From Bacillus_BA songklensis (GTDB taxonomy: Bacteria > Bacillota > Bacilli > Bacillales > Bacillaceae_H), in assembly GCF_042649685.1 (NCBI RefSeq), contig NZ_JBHRZT010000052.1, positions 434,001-498,000 on the forward strand: a DNA stretch of 64,000 bases, in the 5' to 3' direction. This document shows, piece after piece, positions 17,120 to 26,154 of the stretch. The notes beneath the pieces were generated by a model, which made no database searches, was not told the DNA's origin, and was given only the letters and a program-made list of their open reading frames with translations. Each line of letters begins with the position of its first letter. Positions within the stretch are counted from its first letter, which is position 1. A program made the translations under genes and the position numbers.

Positions 17120-18406
17120 GTGGCCAAGTATTTAAAACAAGGTAAAACAAAAGAAGAAATTGCAAAAAACGATGCACAAGTATCAGATATAGTAAGTCAA
17201 ACAATCAAGCGTATTGAGACAGAAGGTGACGCTGCCGTAAGAGCATTATCTGAACAATTTGATAAATGGTCACCGGAAAGCTTCAGGTTGACGGGGGAAC
17301 AAATTGAGGAAATTATCAGCAGTGTGCCAGAGCAAACGATTGAAGATATTAAATTCGCACAAGCACAAGTACGTCGATTCGCCGAGGAGCAACGTAAATC
17401 TATGCTTGATATTGAAGTCGAAACGTTACCGGGTGTCATTCTCGGTCATAAAAACATTCCGATGAACAGTGTTGGATGTTATATTCCAGGTGGACGCTAT
17501 CCAATGGTTGCATCAGCACATATGAGTGTTCTCACAGCAAAAGTGGCAGGGGTAAAACGAGTAATTGCTTGTACTCCTCCAATTAAAGGGGAAATTCCTG
17601 CAGCAACCGTAGCAGCAATGTACCTGGCGGGAGCAGATGAAATCTACATCCTTGGTGGTATTCAGGCAATGGCTGCAATGGCTGTCGGTACAGAAACAAT
17701 CCAGCCTGTAGATATGCTTGTAGGGCCTGGAAATGCGTATGTAGCAGAAACAAAACGCCAATTGTTTGGTCGTGTCGGAATTGACCTTTTTGCAGGTCCG
17801 ACAGAGATACTGGTAGTTGCAGACGAAACAGCAGATGCAGAAATGATAGCGACCGATATTTTAGGTCAAGCAGAGCATGGACCAACGTCACCGGGTGCTT
17901 TAATCACTACATCCGAAAAACTGGCACAGGAAACTGTAGAGGAAATTGAACGCCAATTACAAACACTTCCGACCGCAGACGTGGCACGCGTAGCATGGGA
18001 GGAAAACGGTATCATCATTCTCGTTGAGGATGAAGAAGAAGCATTAATTGAAGCAGATAAATTAGCTTATGAGCATGTTGAAATTTTAACAAAAGATCCT
18101 GATTATTTCTTAAATAACATGACAAATTACGGTGCCCTGTTCCTTGGACCCGAAACAAACGTAGCATATGGCGATAAGGTGATTGGGACAAACCATACTC
18201 TTCCGACAAAAGGTGCGGCACGATACACAGGAGGACTGTGGGTAGGTAAGTTCCTTAAAACGTGTACATATCAAAAGGTTACGGAAGAAGCGAGTGCATT
18301 TGTTGGCGAATATGCAGCACGACTTTGCCAATTGGAGAATTTTGCAGGCCATGCCGAACAGGCTCTTCTTCGTGTTAAACGTTACGGAAAAGTAACGGTT
18401 GAATAA
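17120..18406 (+). CDS. HisD-family dehydrogenase, HpsN-like (not biosynthetic histidinol dehydrogenase)
   Basis: A 428-residue protein of the histidinol dehydrogenase superfamily. It carries the family motifs VGPGNAYVAETKRQLFG, GPTEILVVADETAD, the zinc-region QAEHGPTSPG, GTNHTLPTKGAARYTGG and the C-terminal GHAEQA. The context is a catabolic operon with no his genes, and the motifs SVGCYIPGGRYPMVASAHMS and ARYTGGLWVGKFLKTCTYQ are those I associate with HpsN-type enzymes, which oxidise dihydroxypropanesulfonate to sulfolactate with NAD. Oxidation of a primary alcohol to an acid is a reasonable inference; the substrate is not known. Start GTG 17120 follows GGGAGGA; the ATG at 17060 lies within the auxiliary operator and is rejected. 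Confidence 0.85.
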   Translation: MAKYLKQGKTKEEIAKNDAQVSDIVSQTIKRIETEGDAAVRALSEQFDKWSPESFRLTGEQIEEIISSVPEQTIEDIKFAQAQVRRFAEEQRKSMLDIEVETLPGVILGHKNIPMNSVGCYIPGGRYPMVASAHMSVLTAKVAGVKRVIACTPPIKGEIPAATVAAMYLAGADEIYILGGIQAMAAMAVGTETIQPVDMLVGPGNAYVAETKRQLFGRVGIDLFAGPTEILVVADETADAEMIATDILGQAEHGPTSPGALITTSEKLAQETVEEIERQLQTLPTADVARVAWEENGIIILVEDEEEALIEADKLAYEHVEILTKDPDYFLNNMTNYGALFLGPETNVAYGDKVIGTNHTLPTKGAARYTGGLWVGKFLKTCTYQKVTEEASAFVGEYAARLCQLENFAGHAEQALLRVKRYGKVTVE

Positions 18407-18649
18407 TCAATAAGTGGGGGCACCCCGGATATTTAGGGATTCCCCACCTATAAAAGCGGCTGTCTTACCGCTGGTTCGAAAGGATAAACACTGAATTATC
18501 AATGTTTGGTTTTTCCTGAAAGCTGTCAATAAAGCTTTAATTTCGCTGAAATTTTGTTGCTTTCAGTTCATAAGACAATATGATTCCTTGATGGAATGAA
18601 GGGACGGCGGTATGTCCGGCACCGTAAAATAACTCTAAAATTAATTGGA

Positions 18650-18664
18650 ATGAAATCGTTTACA
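18650..18664 (+). promoter_or_regulatory. CcpA catabolite-responsive element (cre)
   Basis: ATGAAATCGTTTACA matches the consensus WTGNAANCGNWWNCA at every fixed position. It predicts carbon catabolite control of the downstream catabolic genes. Confidence 0.75.
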
Positions 18665-18671
18665 AGCGGAA

Positions 18672-18688
18672 TGGGATGAAACTTGCAC
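18672..18688 (+). promoter_or_regulatory. Weak sigma-54 (-24/-12) promoter candidate
   Basis: TGGGATGAAACTTGCAC has GG-N10-GC spacing and a perfect TTGCA -12 half, but the -24 half deviates from TGGCAC at two positions. It lies 48 bases before the Fe-alcohol dehydrogenase start. Confidence 0.3.
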
Positions 18689-18735
18689 TATGGGAGATAT
18701 AGAGTGTCATATATAGAACGAGGGGGATGCTAGAG

Positions 18736-19932
18736 ATGACATTTCATCAATTATTCATACCAAACGAAATTTTGTATGGAAAGGATTCCTTTGCTGAAAT
18801 TGGCAAACAGGCAAAGGCTCTTGGAAAAAAGGTATTGATCATTAGTGATCCAATCATGGAAAAGATAGGGAATGTGAGTATTTGTGAAAAACACTTGCAA
18901 AATCATGATGTTCCTTATGCCAAATATACAGGGATTGATTCGGAACCTACGGACATTCATGTAGAAGATGCTCTCTCTGTTTGTAGAGAAGAAAAATGCG
19001 ATGTCATTGTTGCGGTCGGTGGAGGAAGTTGTATTGATACAGCCAAGGCTGTTGCCGTTATGATGACGAATGAAGGCCATATTAGGGACTATAGCGGAGG
19101 AAAAAAGAAATTCAACGAAAAACCGCTGCCGCTTATTGCTGTTCCGACTACGGCCGGGACTGGCTCTGAAGTCACTAAAGTGACCGTTATTATCGATACG
19201 AAAAATGACGTGAAAATGATGATTTCTCAACCTCAATTGCTGCCTGCAATCGCTATTGTTGATCCAGCGCTTACCATTTCTTGTCCTCCGAATGTAACAG
19301 CGGCAACAGGGGTGGATGCTTTATGCCATGCCATTGAAGCATTCATTTCAAGGCGGGCTCAACCTGTTACCGACACATTGGCTCTAAAGGCAATTGAACT
19401 AATTGTCGGAAATCTTCGAAACGCTTATGCAAACGGTGAAGATGTCGAAGTAAGGGAGGGGATGGCGCTTGGTTCCATGTTAGCGGGAATGGCTTTTTCG
19501 AATGCCTCTGTTACGTTAGTACATGGAATGTCCCGTCCTATCGGCGCCATGTTCCATGTGCCCCATGGTATATCGAATGCGATGCTGCTTCCGGCGGTTC
19601 TCGAATTTTCAAAGGAAGAGGCGATCGATCGATTGTCCACCGTTGCAAGACACGTGTTACCGGAGACAAAGGAACTTTCAGAACATGAAGCTGTGGAAGA
19701 GTTAATTAACGAAATTAAGCAGCTATGCAATGATCTTCATATCCCGAACTTAAAAACATGGGGAATAGATAAAGAAAAATTCGATCTTGTTGTGTCTAAG
19801 ATGGCGACTGATGCACTAGCAAGCGGCAGCCCGGGAAATAACCCTAAAGTGCCTGCACACGAGGAGATTATTGATCTTTATTACAATTGCTATGAATATG
19901 ACTTTTCTACAAATAGGAAGGTAGCGAAATAG
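18736..19932 (+). CDS. Iron-containing alcohol dehydrogenase (catabolic cluster)
   Basis: A 398-residue group III alcohol dehydrogenase. NAD-binding GGGS (VAVGGGSCIDTAKA), the AGTGSEVT stretch, and metal ligands in GVDALCHAIEAF and LVHGMSRPIGAMFHVPHG are present. It oxidises a primary alcohol or hydroxy acid to an aldehyde, or the reverse; 3-hydroxypropionate-like substrates would feed the semialdehyde dehydrogenase two genes on. Start ATG 18736 is nine bases after AGGGGG; an earlier ATG at 18727 abuts the ribosome site. It is followed closely by the GntP permease. Confidence 0.9.
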   Translation: MTFHQLFIPNEILYGKDSFAEIGKQAKALGKKVLIISDPIMEKIGNVSICEKHLQNHDVPYAKYTGIDSEPTDIHVEDALSVCREEKCDVIVAVGGGSCIDTAKAVAVMMTNEGHIRDYSGGKKKFNEKPLPLIAVPTTAGTGSEVTKVTVIIDTKNDVKMMISQPQLLPAIAIVDPALTISCPPNVTAATGVDALCHAIEAFISRRAQPVTDTLALKAIELIVGNLRNAYANGEDVEVREGMALGSMLAGMAFSNASVTLVHGMSRPIGAMFHVPHGISNAMLLPAVLEFSKEEAIDRLSTVARHVLPETKELSEHEAVEELINEIKQLCNDLHIPNLKTWGIDKEKFDLVVSKMATDALASGSPGNNPKVPAHEEIIDLYYNCYEYDFSTNRKVAK

Positions 19933-19965
19933 TTTGTTCACGTCAAATAGAGAGGAGAACCAACA

Positions 19966-21402
19966 ATGGATTTAGTCATCATTATACTGGCTTTAGGACT
20001 TCTTATGCTGATTGCATACCGCGGTTTTTCTGTTATCCTGTTCGCGCCGCTTTGTGCGCTGCTCGCAGTCATGTTAACTGAGCCCAGTTACGCATTGCCG
20101 TTTTTCTCCAACATCTTTATGGAGAAGATGGTTGGTTTTATAAAAAATTATTTTCCGGTCTTTTTGCTGGGAGCGGTTTTTGGAAAATTAGTTGAAATGT
20201 CAGGTATTGCCGAGTCGATTGCCAAAACGATCGTACAACTAGTCGGCGGGAAAAGAGCCATGCTGGCGATCGTCTTAATGTGTGCGATTTTAACTTACAG
20301 CGGAGTGAGTTTGTTCGTTGTCGCATTTGCGGTTTATCCATTTGCGGCGAATCTTTTCCGTGAAGCGAATATTCCTAAACGGCTTATTCCAGGTACGATT
20401 GCTTTGGGGGCATTATCCTTTACCATGGATGCGATGCCGGGAACGCCCCAAATTCAAAACGTGATTCCGACATCATTCTTCAAGACAGATATTTACGCGG
20501 CTCCAACCTTGGGGATTATTGGATCTGTATTCGTCTTTACCCTGGGAATGGCTTATTTAGAGAGGCGCCGTAAAAAAGCGCAGGCTGCAGGCGAAGGTTA
20601 TCTCGGCTTTGGAGATGCAAGCGGCGAAATGGCTGCCGCTGCTGAGGCAACTAACCTTTCATCTATTAATACAGTCACTCAGCCGAATATCGGACGCCAG
20701 GTACTGGCATTTGTCCCGCTTATTCTTGTAGGAGTAGCCAATAAATTTCTTACCCTTTCCATTCCTAAATGGTACCCTGATGGATTTGATTTTTCTAAAT
20801 TAGGTTTAGATTCATTTGGCAAAGTTGACCTTGCAGCGGTAACAGGGATTTGGTCAGTGGAAATCGCTTTAGTATTAGGTATCCTCGCAACCGTTGCGTA
20901 TGATTGGAAACGCATTGCTTCCGGTTTCCAGGCAGGGCTCAATGCGAGTATTGGCGGAGCTTTGCTCGCAACGATGAACACGGCTTCTGAATATGGATTT
21001 GGCGGGGTCATCTCTTCCCTTCCTGGTTTTAGTGTGGTACGTGATGGAATATCAAATACGTTTACCAATCCTCTTGTAAATGGAGCGGTCACAACGAACG
21101 TATTAGCGGGGATCACGGGTTCAGCTTCAGGCGGAATGGGAATAGCCCTTAGTGCCATGGGAGAAAAGTATATTCAGGCTGCCGCACAATATAATATACC
21201 GCCTGAAGTCATGCACCGTGTCATCGCAATGGCATCAGGCGGTATGGACTCCCTGCCTCATAACGGCGCCGTTATTACAATACTTGCTGTAACAGGGTTA
21301 ACACATAAACAGTCTTACAGGGACATCTTTGCGGTTACCATCATTAAAACACTTGCCTGCTTCTTTGTCATTCTAGTCTACAGCCTGACTGGATTGGTCT
21401 GA
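19966..21402 (+). CDS. GntP-family organic acid permease
   Basis: A 478-residue membrane protein with about 12 to 14 hydrophobic segments, related to the gluconate:proton symporter family and to B. subtilis YxjC. Motifs include TYSGVSLFVVAFAVYPFA, FTMDAMPGTPQIQNVIPTS, and the C-terminal GGMDSLPHNGAVITILAVTG. Known members carry hydroxy acids such as gluconate, glycerate or hydroxybutyrate, so the cluster's substrate is probably a small hydroxy acid or related anion. It is 33 bases behind the Fe-alcohol dehydrogenase and in the same operon. Confidence 0.9.
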   Translation: MDLVIIILALGLLMLIAYRGFSVILFAPLCALLAVMLTEPSYALPFFSNIFMEKMVGFIKNYFPVFLLGAVFGKLVEMSGIAESIAKTIVQLVGGKRAMLAIVLMCAILTYSGVSLFVVAFAVYPFAANLFREANIPKRLIPGTIALGALSFTMDAMPGTPQIQNVIPTSFFKTDIYAAPTLGIIGSVFVFTLGMAYLERRRKKAQAAGEGYLGFGDASGEMAAAAEATNLSSINTVTQPNIGRQVLAFVPLILVGVANKFLTLSIPKWYPDGFDFSKLGLDSFGKVDLAAVTGIWSVEIALVLGILATVAYDWKRIASGFQAGLNASIGGALLATMNTASEYGFGGVISSLPGFSVVRDGISNTFTNPLVNGAVTTNVLAGITGSASGGMGIALSAMGEKYIQAAAQYNIPPEVMHRVIAMASGGMDSLPHNGAVITILAVTGLTHKQSYRDIFAVTIIKTLACFFVILVYSLTGLV

Positions 21403-21485
21403 TAATTATAAATAGACAGAAAATTTAATCGCTGAGAGGTTTTGCCGCCTGTAAGAGCGGAATAAATAGGAGAGGAAGATGAATA

Positions 21486-22943
21486 ATGGCAACAATTACA
21501 GTAGAAACATTAAAGAATTACATTGGCGGAGAATGGGTTGAGTCTGCATCCGAAAAAACAGAAGTGGTTCCGAACCCTGCAACAGGCGAAGCGTTAGCTT
21601 ATGTGCCGATTTCTGTTCGTGAGGATTTGGACAAGGCTGTAGCGGCCGCTAAAGAAGCGTTCAAAACATGGTCAAAAACGGCAGTGCCTCGTCGCGCGCG
21701 TATTTTATTCCGATATCAACAGCTTTTAATCGAAAACTGGGATGAGTTGGCGAAACTGGTTACATTAGAAAACGGGAAAAGCTATGGTGAAGCGTATGGA
21801 GAGGTACAAAGAGGAATCGAGTGTGTCGAGTTTGCCGCAGGTGCGCCGACATTAATGATGGGTAATCAGCTTCCTGATATCGCCACAGGAGTCGAATCGG
21901 GAATGTACCGTTATCCGATTGGAGTTGTGGGAGGAATTACCCCATTCAACTTCCCGATGATGGTTCCATGCTGGATGTTCCCTCTTGCGATTGCCTGCGG
22001 AAATACGTTTGTATTAAAGCCATCTGAACGAACTCCGCTGTTAGCTAACCGCCTCGCAGAACTCTTCACGGAAGCAGGGCTGCCAAAAGGAGTACTAAAC
22101 ATTGTGCATGGAGCCCATGATGTGGTGAACGGCATTTTGGAACATCGTGATATTAAAGCTGTATCATTTGTTGGTTCCCAGCCTGTAGCCGAGTACGTAT
22201 ACAAAACAGGAGCGGCTCATGGAAAACGCGTACAGGCGTTAGCGGGTGCGAAAAATCACTCGATCGTCATGCCTGATGCTGATTTAGACAATACTGTTTC
22301 TAACATCATAAATGCGGCTTTTGGTTCTGCCGGTGAACGCTGCATGGCTTGTGCTGTCGTTGTGCCTGTTGGCAATGTTGCTGATGAATTGGTAGCCCGC
22401 TTGCGTCAAGCAGCAGAGGACATCAAGATGGGGAACGGTTTAGATGAAGATGTTTTCCTTGGCCCGGTTATTCGTGATTCCCACAAAGAACGTACAGTTA
22501 AATATATCGAAATCGGTGAGAAGGAAGGCGCGGTTCTGGTTCGTGATGGTCGCAGAGACACGGCAACAAATGCAAACGGCTATTTTGTCGGGCCGACAAT
22601 CTTTGATCATGTTAAACCAGAAATGACTATTTGGCAGGATGAAATTTTTGCCCCTGTTCTTTCCATCGTGCGTGCGGAAAGCCTTGATGAAGCAATTGAA
22701 ATTGTAAACCAGTCTGAATTTGCGAATGGGGCATGCTTATATACAGACAGTGCGAAAGCTATTCGACAATTCCGTGAAGACATTGATGCGGGAATGCTCG
22801 GTATCAATCTTGGAGTCCCAGCTCCAATGGCATTCTTCCCATTCTCCGGCTACAAGAATTCTTTCTATGGAGATCTGCATGCCAATGGACGCGATGGAGT
22901 AGAGTTTTATACACGCAAAAAAATGGTAACAGCTCGATATTAA
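21486..22943 (+). CDS. mmsA: CoA-acylating (methyl)malonate-semialdehyde dehydrogenase
   Basis: A 485-residue aldehyde dehydrogenase of the MmsA/IolA subgroup. It carries GGITPFNFPMMVPCWMFPLA, FVGSQPVAEYV and the catalytic cysteine in GSAGERCMACAVV (about residue 286). Members convert malonate or methylmalonate semialdehyde plus CoA and NAD to acetyl- or propionyl-CoA with loss of CO2. It gives the cluster its exit to central metabolism. No inositol genes are present, so this is not the iol pathway. The ATG at 21486 follows AGGAGAGGAAG. A hairpin terminator follows inside the operon. Confidence 0.92.
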   Translation: MATITVETLKNYIGGEWVESASEKTEVVPNPATGEALAYVPISVREDLDKAVAAAKEAFKTWSKTAVPRRARILFRYQQLLIENWDELAKLVTLENGKSYGEAYGEVQRGIECVEFAAGAPTLMMGNQLPDIATGVESGMYRYPIGVVGGITPFNFPMMVPCWMFPLAIACGNTFVLKPSERTPLLANRLAELFTEAGLPKGVLNIVHGAHDVVNGILEHRDIKAVSFVGSQPVAEYVYKTGAAHGKRVQALAGAKNHSIVMPDADLDNTVSNIINAAFGSAGERCMACAVVVPVGNVADELVARLRQAAEDIKMGNGLDEDVFLGPVIRDSHKERTVKYIEIGEKEGAVLVRDGRRDTATNANGYFVGPTIFDHVKPEMTIWQDEIFAPVLSIVRAESLDEAIEIVNQSEFANGACLYTDSAKAIRQFREDIDAGMLGINLGVPAPMAFFPFSGYKNSFYGDLHANGRDGVEFYTRKKMVTARY

Positions 22944-22949
22944 TTAAGG

Positions 22950-22985
22950 GTGGCACCGACGTATGGTTCGGTGCCTCTCTTTTTA
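22950..22985 (+). terminator. Intra-operon terminator or attenuator
   Basis: GGCACCGA (22952-22959) pairs with TCGGTGCC (22968-22975), then TCTCTTTTT. It separates the MmsA-like gene from the SDR gene 30 bases later and would lower expression of the last two genes. Confidence 0.7.
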
Positions 22986-23014
22986 AGGAAAGAATAGAAA
23001 GGGAGATGGCTGAA

Positions 23015-23776
23015 TTGTCTCATTTTAGTGAAATGAAAGGTCAAAAGGTTGTGGTGACAGGAGGAAGTAAAGGGATTGGGAAAGATATCTCCGTCGCTTT
23101 TGCAAAGTTGGAGGCAGATGTCGTCATTGCAGGGCGTGATGAGGTCGCCTTATCTTCGGCTGTGGAAGAGCTCAAACAAATTCATCCGCGATGCTCTTAT
23201 TTGGTGGCCGATATGCAAGATGTGCAAAGCGTGTATGGAATGGTGGATCAAGCAGTTTCTGTTTTGGGAGGGCTTGATGTGCTCGTGAATAATGCAGGAG
23301 TGAATATCCCAAAGCCAGCCCTGGAAGTGACAGAGAAAGATTGGGATCAAGTATTGGATACAAATTTAAAAGGAACATTCTTCTGTGCTCAACGGGCAGG
23401 AAAATATATGACGGAGAATAGAAAAGGAAGAATCATTAATATCGTCTCCCAAATGGCGTTTGTCGGCTATATAAAACGTTCTGCCTATTGTTCCAGTAAA
23501 GGGGGAGCAGTCCAGTTAACGAAGGCTTTAGCAGTCGAATGGGCGCCATATAATGTCAAAGTAAACGCGGTAGCCCCTACATTTATCCAAACAGATTTAA
23601 CGAGTAAAATGTTTCAAGATCAGGATTTTTATCATGACGTACTTAACCGCATCCCTTTAGGGAAGCTGGCTCAGCCCTCTGATGTAACGGGAGCTGTTTT
23701 ATTTCTTGCTTCAGACATGGCTAATTTTATTACGGGAGAAACGATTAAAGTTGATGGAGGGTGGACGGCCATATGA
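23015..23776 (+). CDS. Short-chain dehydrogenase/reductase (SDR)
   Basis: A roughly 253-residue classical SDR: TGGSKGIG cofactor loop, NNAGVN, catalytic Ser in NIVSQMAF, the YCSSK Tyr-x-x-x-Lys pair, and a C-terminal ITGETIKVDGGW tail. It resembles gluconate 5-dehydrogenase or 3-oxoacyl reductase-like sugar-acid dehydrogenases. Start is uncertain: TTG 23015 has proper spacing from AAAGGGAG, whereas ATG 23006 overlaps that site. Its stop overlaps the next start (ATGA), so both are translated together. Confidence 0.88.
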   Translation: MSHFSEMKGQKVVVTGGSKGIGKDISVAFAKLEADVVIAGRDEVALSSAVEELKQIHPRCSYLVADMQDVQSVYGMVDQAVSVLGGLDVLVNNAGVNIPKPALEVTEKDWDQVLDTNLKGTFFCAQRAGKYMTENRKGRIINIVSQMAFVGYIKRSAYCSSKGGAVQLTKALAVEWAPYNVKVNAVAPTFIQTDLTSKMFQDQDFYHDVLNRIPLGKLAQPSDVTGAVLFLASDMANFITGETIKVDGGWTAI

Positions 23777-24732
23777 ACACTTCTATAGAAAAGTTATCCA
23801 TTCTGGGATCGGGAACAATGGGGCATTCCATTGCTTTGTCGGCAGCTTTGGCTGGATTTGAAGTGAAAGTTTGGGGAACGAATGAACAGGATATTCAACG
23901 GGGGAAAGCAGGGGTGGCCGAGAAGCTAAAGGTATTGATGGAATATGAAGTTGTGAAATCAAGTGAAGTGAAGAGAATTGAGTCTTGTATTGAATTTATG
24001 GTTTCTCTGGAAAAGAGCATTGATAATGCAACATTCATCATTGAAGCAATTCCGGAAAACCTTGCTCTGAAACAGAAGATGTTTCAAAATTTAGATCGGG
24101 TATGTTCGCCTGACGTCATTCTTGCCAGCAACACCTCGGGCTTGAGTCCGACAGCGATTGCCCTTCACACTTCAAGACCGGAAAGAACGGTCGTCACTCA
24201 TTTTTGGAATCCCGGTCATTTAATCCCTCTAGTAGAAGTAGTGCGCGGAGAACAAACTTCGAATGAAACGATTCAGAGAGCTTTGCAATTGCTTGAAAGT
24301 ATGAACAAAAAACCGATTGTCGTAAAAAAAGATATTCTTGGATCGATTGTGAACCGGCTTCAATATGCTCTGTTTCGCGAGGCCCAATACATTCTTGAAC
24401 AAGGGATTTCGTCAGTGGAAGACATTGATGCCGCAGTACGCTACAGTATCGGCCGCCGTTTGCCGGTTACAGGCCCTTTCATGACAGCCGACATGGGAGG
24501 ACTGGATGTATTTGATTCTATTTCCGGCTACTTGTTCCCGGATTTAAGTACCCACCAAGAAACATTTCAGATGATGAGGACACTCGTGGATGGAGGGAAA
24601 TACGGACAAAAAACAGGGGAAGGGTTTTATCAATGGAGCCCCGAGCAATCACAGAGAGTAAATGAAGAGCGTGAACGGGAACTTATCTACTGGTTGAAAA
24701 AAGATATGGAATCTAAGGAAAGAGTAAAATGA
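23773..24732 (+). CDS. 3-hydroxyacyl-CoA dehydrogenase-family oxidoreductase
   Basis: A 319-residue protein with N-terminal Rossmann fold (ILGSGTMGHSIALSAALAG) and C-terminal HCDH domain. The family His-Asn region reads HFWNPGHLIPLVEVVRGE, closer to lambda-crystallin/L-gulonate dehydrogenase and carnitine dehydrogenase-like members than to the HFFNPVPVMKLVEV of butyryl types such as the one at 56155. A free hydroxy acid, not a CoA ester, may therefore be the substrate. Start ATG 23773 overlaps the SDR stop. It is the last gene of the cluster. Confidence 0.85.
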   Translation: MNTSIEKLSILGSGTMGHSIALSAALAGFEVKVWGTNEQDIQRGKAGVAEKLKVLMEYEVVKSSEVKRIESCIEFMVSLEKSIDNATFIIEAIPENLALKQKMFQNLDRVCSPDVILASNTSGLSPTAIALHTSRPERTVVTHFWNPGHLIPLVEVVRGEQTSNETIQRALQLLESMNKKPIVVKKDILGSIVNRLQYALFREAQYILEQGISSVEDIDAAVRYSIGRRLPVTGPFMTADMGGLDVFDSISGYLFPDLSTHQETFQMMRTLVDGGKYGQKTGEGFYQWSPEQSQRVNEERERELIYWLKKDMESKERVK

Positions 24733-24928
24733 AACTTGGTTCTGTCACTATTATTCTAATGAATGAGAGCTTAAATCAAAAAATCACTTGAAATAATATA
24801 CAGCGGGTACTGTAGTAAAGGGAGAAGGGAATAACGACTTTATGGCAGTGCCCTGATTTTTTGATACAAAGGAAGATGCTTATATAAACAGAAAGATTAG
24901 TACATATAATAGAAAAGGAGAGAAAATA

Positions 24929-25978
24929 ATGGAAATCACGAAAGAAACTTTTGGGCAGCTCAACGATCAAACCATTTATGCTTATACGATGAAAAATAAA
25001 AATAATATAGAAGTTGTTTGTCTTAACTATGGTTGCGTCATTACAAAATTGATGACTCCAGATGCTGATGGGAATCTAGAAAATATCGTTTTAGGCTTTG
25101 ATTGTATAGAGGATTATATTGATTTTTCCCCATATTTCGGCGCGGTTATTGGCCGGGTTGCAGGGAGAATTGCGAACGCTGAGTTTGAGTTAGACGGAAA
25201 AACTTATAAGTTGGCTCAAAATGACCAAAGAAACCATTTGCATGGCGGTATTAGAGGGTTTAGTCATGTCGTTTGGGATACAAAGGTAATCGAAAATGAA
25301 AATGATGCAAGAAGTATTGAGTTTACATATGCAAGTCCGGATGGTGAAGAGGGATACCCGGGAAATGTCACTGTCAAAGTCATCTATACACTGAATGATC
25401 AAAATGAACTTCTTATCTCGTATGAAGGAACAACGGAGCAGAAGACTTTGCTCAACTTAACGAATCACACGTATTTTAATTTAGGCGGAAATCTGAAGCG
25501 GGACATCTTGGATCATACTCTCAACATGAAAAGCGATCGCTTTGTGGAATTAAGAGAAGACCTTATTCCAACAGGAAATTTCCTGGATGTTGAAAACACG
25601 GTTTTCGATTTTCGAAAAGGGAGAAAGATAAAAGATGGAGTAAATTCAGACCATATTCAAAATAGTATTGCGGGAGGCGGATATGATCATCCATTTCTTC
25701 TGAACACCAATAATGACCAAGAAGTCATTCTATATGATGAAGAAAGCGGCCGATGTATTACAATTGAAACCGACCAGCCTGATGTCGTTTTGTATACAGG
25801 TAGTCAGCTGGAAGACGACTACAGCATGAGAGGTGTGCAGTCGCGCAAATATCTTGGTTTGTGTTTAGAGACACAAGGATTACCGGATGCCATCCATCAT
25901 CCTCGTTTTCCTTCTGGCATCTTAGATAAAGGGGAAGTGTATCGATCTATTACTAAGTATACGTTTGGAGTTAAATAG
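24929..25978 (+). CDS. galM: Aldose 1-epimerase (mutarotase)
   Basis: A 349-residue beta-sandwich enzyme interconverting alpha and beta anomers of aldoses such as galactose and glucose. Signatures are GAVIGRVAGRIANAEF, the catalytic His regions NHLHGGIRGF and NLTNHTYFNLGG, and the C-terminal catalytic Glu in LGLCLETQGLPDA. A good AAAAGGAGAG site precedes the ATG. A 196-bp gap from the catabolic cluster suggests separate transcription. No galactose operon is visible. Confidence 0.93.
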   Translation: MEITKETFGQLNDQTIYAYTMKNKNNIEVVCLNYGCVITKLMTPDADGNLENIVLGFDCIEDYIDFSPYFGAVIGRVAGRIANAEFELDGKTYKLAQNDQRNHLHGGIRGFSHVVWDTKVIENENDARSIEFTYASPDGEEGYPGNVTVKVIYTLNDQNELLISYEGTTEQKTLLNLTNHTYFNLGGNLKRDILDHTLNMKSDRFVELREDLIPTGNFLDVENTVFDFRKGRKIKDGVNSDHIQNSIAGGGYDHPFLLNTNNDQEVILYDEESGRCITIETDQPDVVLYTGSQLEDDYSMRGVQSRKYLGLCLETQGLPDAIHHPRFPSGILDKGEVYRSITKYTFGVK

Positions 25979-26154
25979 TTATTAATGTGAAGTTAGGGTT
26001 GGGATCCAGTACAATGGCTTGTCCGTTCTCTATAATGAAAAGGTCGATTCATGTCAAAAGTAAGACGAAAACTGGAAACGCTATCTTTAAGGATGGAATC
26101 ATCAAATGTCAGATACGTGCATATTCTTATTTTAGAATAGGAGGTGTCGTTCGT

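Larger units (their letters stand above)
18407..18735 (+). other. Intergenic region with hairpin, cre site and promoter candidates
   Basis: 329 bases within the catabolic cluster. GTGGGG (18414-18419) can pair with CCCCAC (18442-18447), but no T-run follows. A perfect cre-like box and a sigma-54-like motif lie further on, so the Fe-alcohol dehydrogenase probably has its own promoter. Confidence 0.5.

Noticed and set aside
22947..22985. T-box-like AGGGTGGCACCG sequence
   Set aside because: A T-box needs a long structured leader with specifier loop; the upstream sequence is the coding end of the semialdehyde dehydrogenase and the next gene is not amino-acid related.
15909..24732. Direct assignment of the cluster as a sulfopropanediol pathway
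   Set aside because: Only the HisD-type gene hints at it; no sulfite-releasing enzyme, sulfite exporter or sulfonate transporter is present in the window.
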